Below are positions 61,801 to 64,000 of a DNA stretch of 64,000 bases, piece by piece. Origin of the DNA: Medicago truncatula (taxonomy: Eukaryota > Streptophyta > Magnoliopsida > Fabales > Fabaceae); contig NC_053047.1 of the NCBI RefSeq assembly GCF_003473485.1, positions 14,906,001-14,970,000 on the forward strand. Reading direction: 5' to 3'. The translations under genes were made by a program, and so were the position numbers. The stretch's first letter is position 1. Each line of letters opens with the position of its first letter. The notes beneath the pieces are model-generated. The model was not told the DNA's origin and did no database searches. It saw nothing but the letters and a program-made list of their open reading frames with translations.

Positions 61801-62688
61801 ATTGCAGGCACATTTTTCTGCAATTCAAGTATCGGGTGGAAATGCTGGATACCATTCAAGTGTACAAAGACTTGCTCCGCAACAATTTTATTATGAGCAA
61901 GGTACATTTGGTCTCATGGCGCCTCAGCCAAACGGATACAGTTTCCAGCCACAGTTCATGTCAGGTGTGGGAACTGGCTTTGTTACTCCAAATTACTTGC
62001 TGCCATACCACCTTCAGAGGCAGGGACATCCGGGGAATACGATGGGTGGGCGTCCAGCTGGTAACTTCCAGCAAGTCCGACAGAAGAAAAACCAAGTATT
62101 TATTCCGTAAATCTAAGTTTTTTTGTTTTGTAAATAATATTACTAAATAACTCGTAACCCCAACATTTAAAACAAATTTAATTTTTGAATCTAGATGCTA
62201 CCTCGTAACCCCAATCAAGGGCTTAAATACAATGATCAAAATGGCGTGGGTATGTCTTTAGATCCCGGAAGTCAAATGATGGATCCATCTGCGAGTGCTG
62301 CAACCTCCACTGGCAATCACCATCACGGTCCATTGTCTAACAACTCGCTTGCTTCAGCTTTGGCTTCTGCTTCTCAAGAAAATCAACATCGGGTATGTAA
62401 AAATTTGCTAGCTATATGTTAACCTTTGATTTTTCTGTGTCAATATATTATAATGTATTGTTGGTTAAACAGATGCTGGAAGAACATTTACATCCTCTGG
62501 TGGGTCGTCTTGCACCAACCATTCAGACTGCAAAGGTGACAAGAATGTTGCTGGAAATGGACCAGTCAGAGGTCATTCATCTGATCGAGTCACCTGAGGA
62601 GCTGAAGATGAAGGTTGCTGAGGCTATGCGATTCCTTCGTGATGCTTCACAAGGTCCTGCAGTTGGTGATAAGCTCATAATCACTTAG
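58892..62688 (+). CDS. Poly(A)-binding protein, copy C
   Basis: Complete seven-exon gene: 58892-59126, 60393-61159, 61262-61339, 61422-61511, 61808-62095, 62195-62392 and 62473-62688 (TAG); 623 aa. Same intron positions as copy B. RRM1 ([15 protein letters not shown]), RRM2 (NLFIKNLE), RRM3 (NVYVKNLS), RRM4 (NLYLKNID), P/Q-rich linker and MLLE ([20 protein letters not shown]) are all present. Exon 1 differs from copy B at about 25 of the first 178 bases, while most of exon 2 appears identical. Intron 2 is about 50 bases shorter than in B, apparently by deletion between GTATAT/GATATA repeats. The gene looks intact and is probably expressed widely, like other plant housekeeping PABPs; that is inference. 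Confidence 0.94.
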
Positions 62689-63348
62689 TGAATGAAATAA
62701 TCTTAGATGTTGTTTTGGATACTTGTCAGGATTTTCCCCCTTTTCTATTAGGATTTTTGTATTAAGGATTTCATGTGTTACATTAATGATTAGTTGGGAA
62801 TCCCTTTCCCCTTGTTTGGAATTAATTTTTCTTCCTGCAGGTGAATCTAATTTAGATTGAGGAATTCAATCCAAGTGGATTAGTTTCCAAAATCTGTGGT
62901 GAAAGAAAATTCGCCCAAATGTATATCATATAGTTGTGAAAACAGCATATGCCTAAAGTTTTGTCAAGTATACGATCCAATATTCAATTATCTGTCGCTA
63001 CATCATTTTTTCTACGAGTTTCAAACATAGTATGTTTGATTCCATTTTTGGATGAGGCAAAACTTGCAGCAGTGGCAGCAAGCAAATCCGCAACACGCGG
63101 AGTAGCCTTCCTTCGTTAAACGGCTATAAAATGAGTTCAAGTTGTTTGAATATGGTTACGGAACCATAACAATAAATCAGTCCCTTTGCATAATTGATAT
63201 CATTCAGATTTAAATCTGATTATTTTGAATCAATCAATTACTGCTATACTACTTTGTTGGTTCTAACAAGTAATTAGCAAATTTTCCAAGAATTATACTA
63301 TGCATATTAAAACCAATAAGCTAGAAAATCAAAGCATAGTACATAATA

Positions 63349-63557
63349 CTCTCTCTATCTCATTATAAGTGTCTTGTTTGAGTTGTATCTGGTTCTTAAG
63401 AAATCAATTAGTTTTGTTGATTTTAATGTTGCAATGAATTTCATTTTAATGATTTCAATGCAAAATATAATTAATGTTTCAATTGCATTCTAAAGTGACA
63501 TTTAATTTTAAACAAGAAAATATTACAGATAAGACACTTATAATGAGATAGAGAGAG
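63349..63557. mobile_element. Stowaway-type MITE
   Basis: A 209-base element has perfect terminal inverted repeats of at least 25 bases starting CTCTCTCTATCTCATTATAA, flanked by TA (63347-63348, 63558-63559). The matching place on the left arm (31,640-31,790) has a rearranged version with an extra internal end (GAGATGGATGGAGTATTATG), so the element was present before the arms separated and then changed on one side. Confidence 0.88.
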
Positions 63558-63659
63558 TATTCTCGAGTTGAAGTTCTCTGAATTTCTTTGTAGCAGCTGT
63601 GCTGAAACACTAGATCTTAAAAATGTTATTCTATCGAAAAAAATTATACCCAAGTAAAA

Positions 63660-63780
63660 ACATGTAACGGCGCAAAAGTTAAAATACCAAAATGGACCAA
63701 ATTTTAGTTATGGGACCAAAGTGATACCAACAAATTAGGTAAGGGACTAAAATAGCAATTAAGCCTAAAAAGAAAAGGAA
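63660..63780. repeat. MITE half with AATTAAGCC end
   Basis: The words AAAATGGACCAAATTTTAG, GGGACCAAAGTGATACC and AGGGACTAAAATAGCAATTA then AGCC match the right half of the MITE family at 48,601 and 49,023. The left arm has no such sequence at the matching place, so this is an arm-specific insertion or remnant. Confidence 0.45.
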
Positions 63781-64000
63781 GGAGAAAAATTTGTGCACAA
63801 GATTTACGCGATTCGATAAATGTTACTGTCCCAAATTCTTAATAGAGAGTAACTTCACGATCGATCAAAATATTGAAATATATTATATTAAAGAACTCAT
63901 TGATTCTTGTCCCTTTCATACTCAATGGTAATGGGAATCAATCTCCTTGTTGAAAATATCCTTCAATATTAGCATCATGATGATTTGGAAGTGATTCGTC

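Larger units (their letters stand above)
58420..64000. repeat. Right arm of large inverted duplication
   Basis: Inverse partner of 29,490-37,395. It begins in the promoter upstream of PABP C (GGAAGCTTCCATCTGTGAGT at 58,450, inverse near 37,350) and still matches at the window edge (GATCGATCAAAATATTGAAA at 63,859, inverse near 29,610). It lacks the LINE fragment and the GTTGTCAAATAG repeat of the left arm. Confidence 0.85.

Overview
This window is nuclear DNA of a flowering plant, most likely a legume close to Medicago. It is AT-rich, its genes have many short GT-AG introns, it carries plant tRNA genes, and it is full of plant-type LINE, Ty1/copia, Ty3/gypsy, hAT, Stowaway and Mutator-type remnants. 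There are no bacterial operons, phage or CRISPR arrays. The species is an inference from sequence style, not from a search.

Layout. (1) 1-4,650: 3' part of a poly(A)-binding protein gene (PABP copy A, +). Its first exon lies left of the window, and intron 1 holds transposon debris. (2) 5,700-15,300: accessory DNA. It has a tRNA-Val gene, repeat blocks that reappear inverted at 40-46 kb and again at 47-53 kb, two hAT elements and a Ty1/copia remnant. (3) 15,560-21,290: a tandem duplication carrying two F-box/LRR/FBD genes on the minus strand. The left copy is broken by a hAT insertion with a clean 8-base target duplication; the right copy is intact (381 aa). (4) 21,300-25,750: a stray exon fragment of the next gene, a mitochondrial-looking segment, a solo LTR with a perfect 5-base target duplication, an unidentified two-exon gene fragment, and a Mutator-type MITE. 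(5) 26,537-29,152: a four-exon homologue of the MRN-interacting protein MRNIP. (6) 33,185-36,948: complete PABP copy B (-). (7) 38-48.9 kb: Stowaway, SINE and LINE elements, an Athila-like gag remnant, tRNA-Leu(UAG) beside a split ubiquitin-like pseudogene, and a second tRNA-Val. (8) 50,723-54,600: an intact F-box/FBD gene (381 aa, +) and a deleted F-box pseudogene next to a LINE piece. (9) 54,960-56,480: copia gag, primer-binding site and LTR, then a second LTR fragment. (10) 57,690-62,688: a truncated PABP pseudogene (-) joined to complete PABP copy C (+).

The main theme is duplication. Copies B and C sit on large inverted arms (about 29.5-37.4 kb and 58.4-64.0 kb, the second running off the right edge). 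Long stretches of exon 2 look identical between B and C while exon 1 differs clearly, which suggests recent gene conversion. The F-box genes and repeat blocks are also arranged partly as a mirror image. The host genes with likely intact coding capacity are PABP B and C, PABP A (if its first exon exists), two F-box/FBD genes, the MRNIP-like gene and three tRNA genes. They belong to different cell processes (mRNA translation and stability, ubiquitin-ligase substrate choice, DNA-damage response) and are not expected to act as one system.
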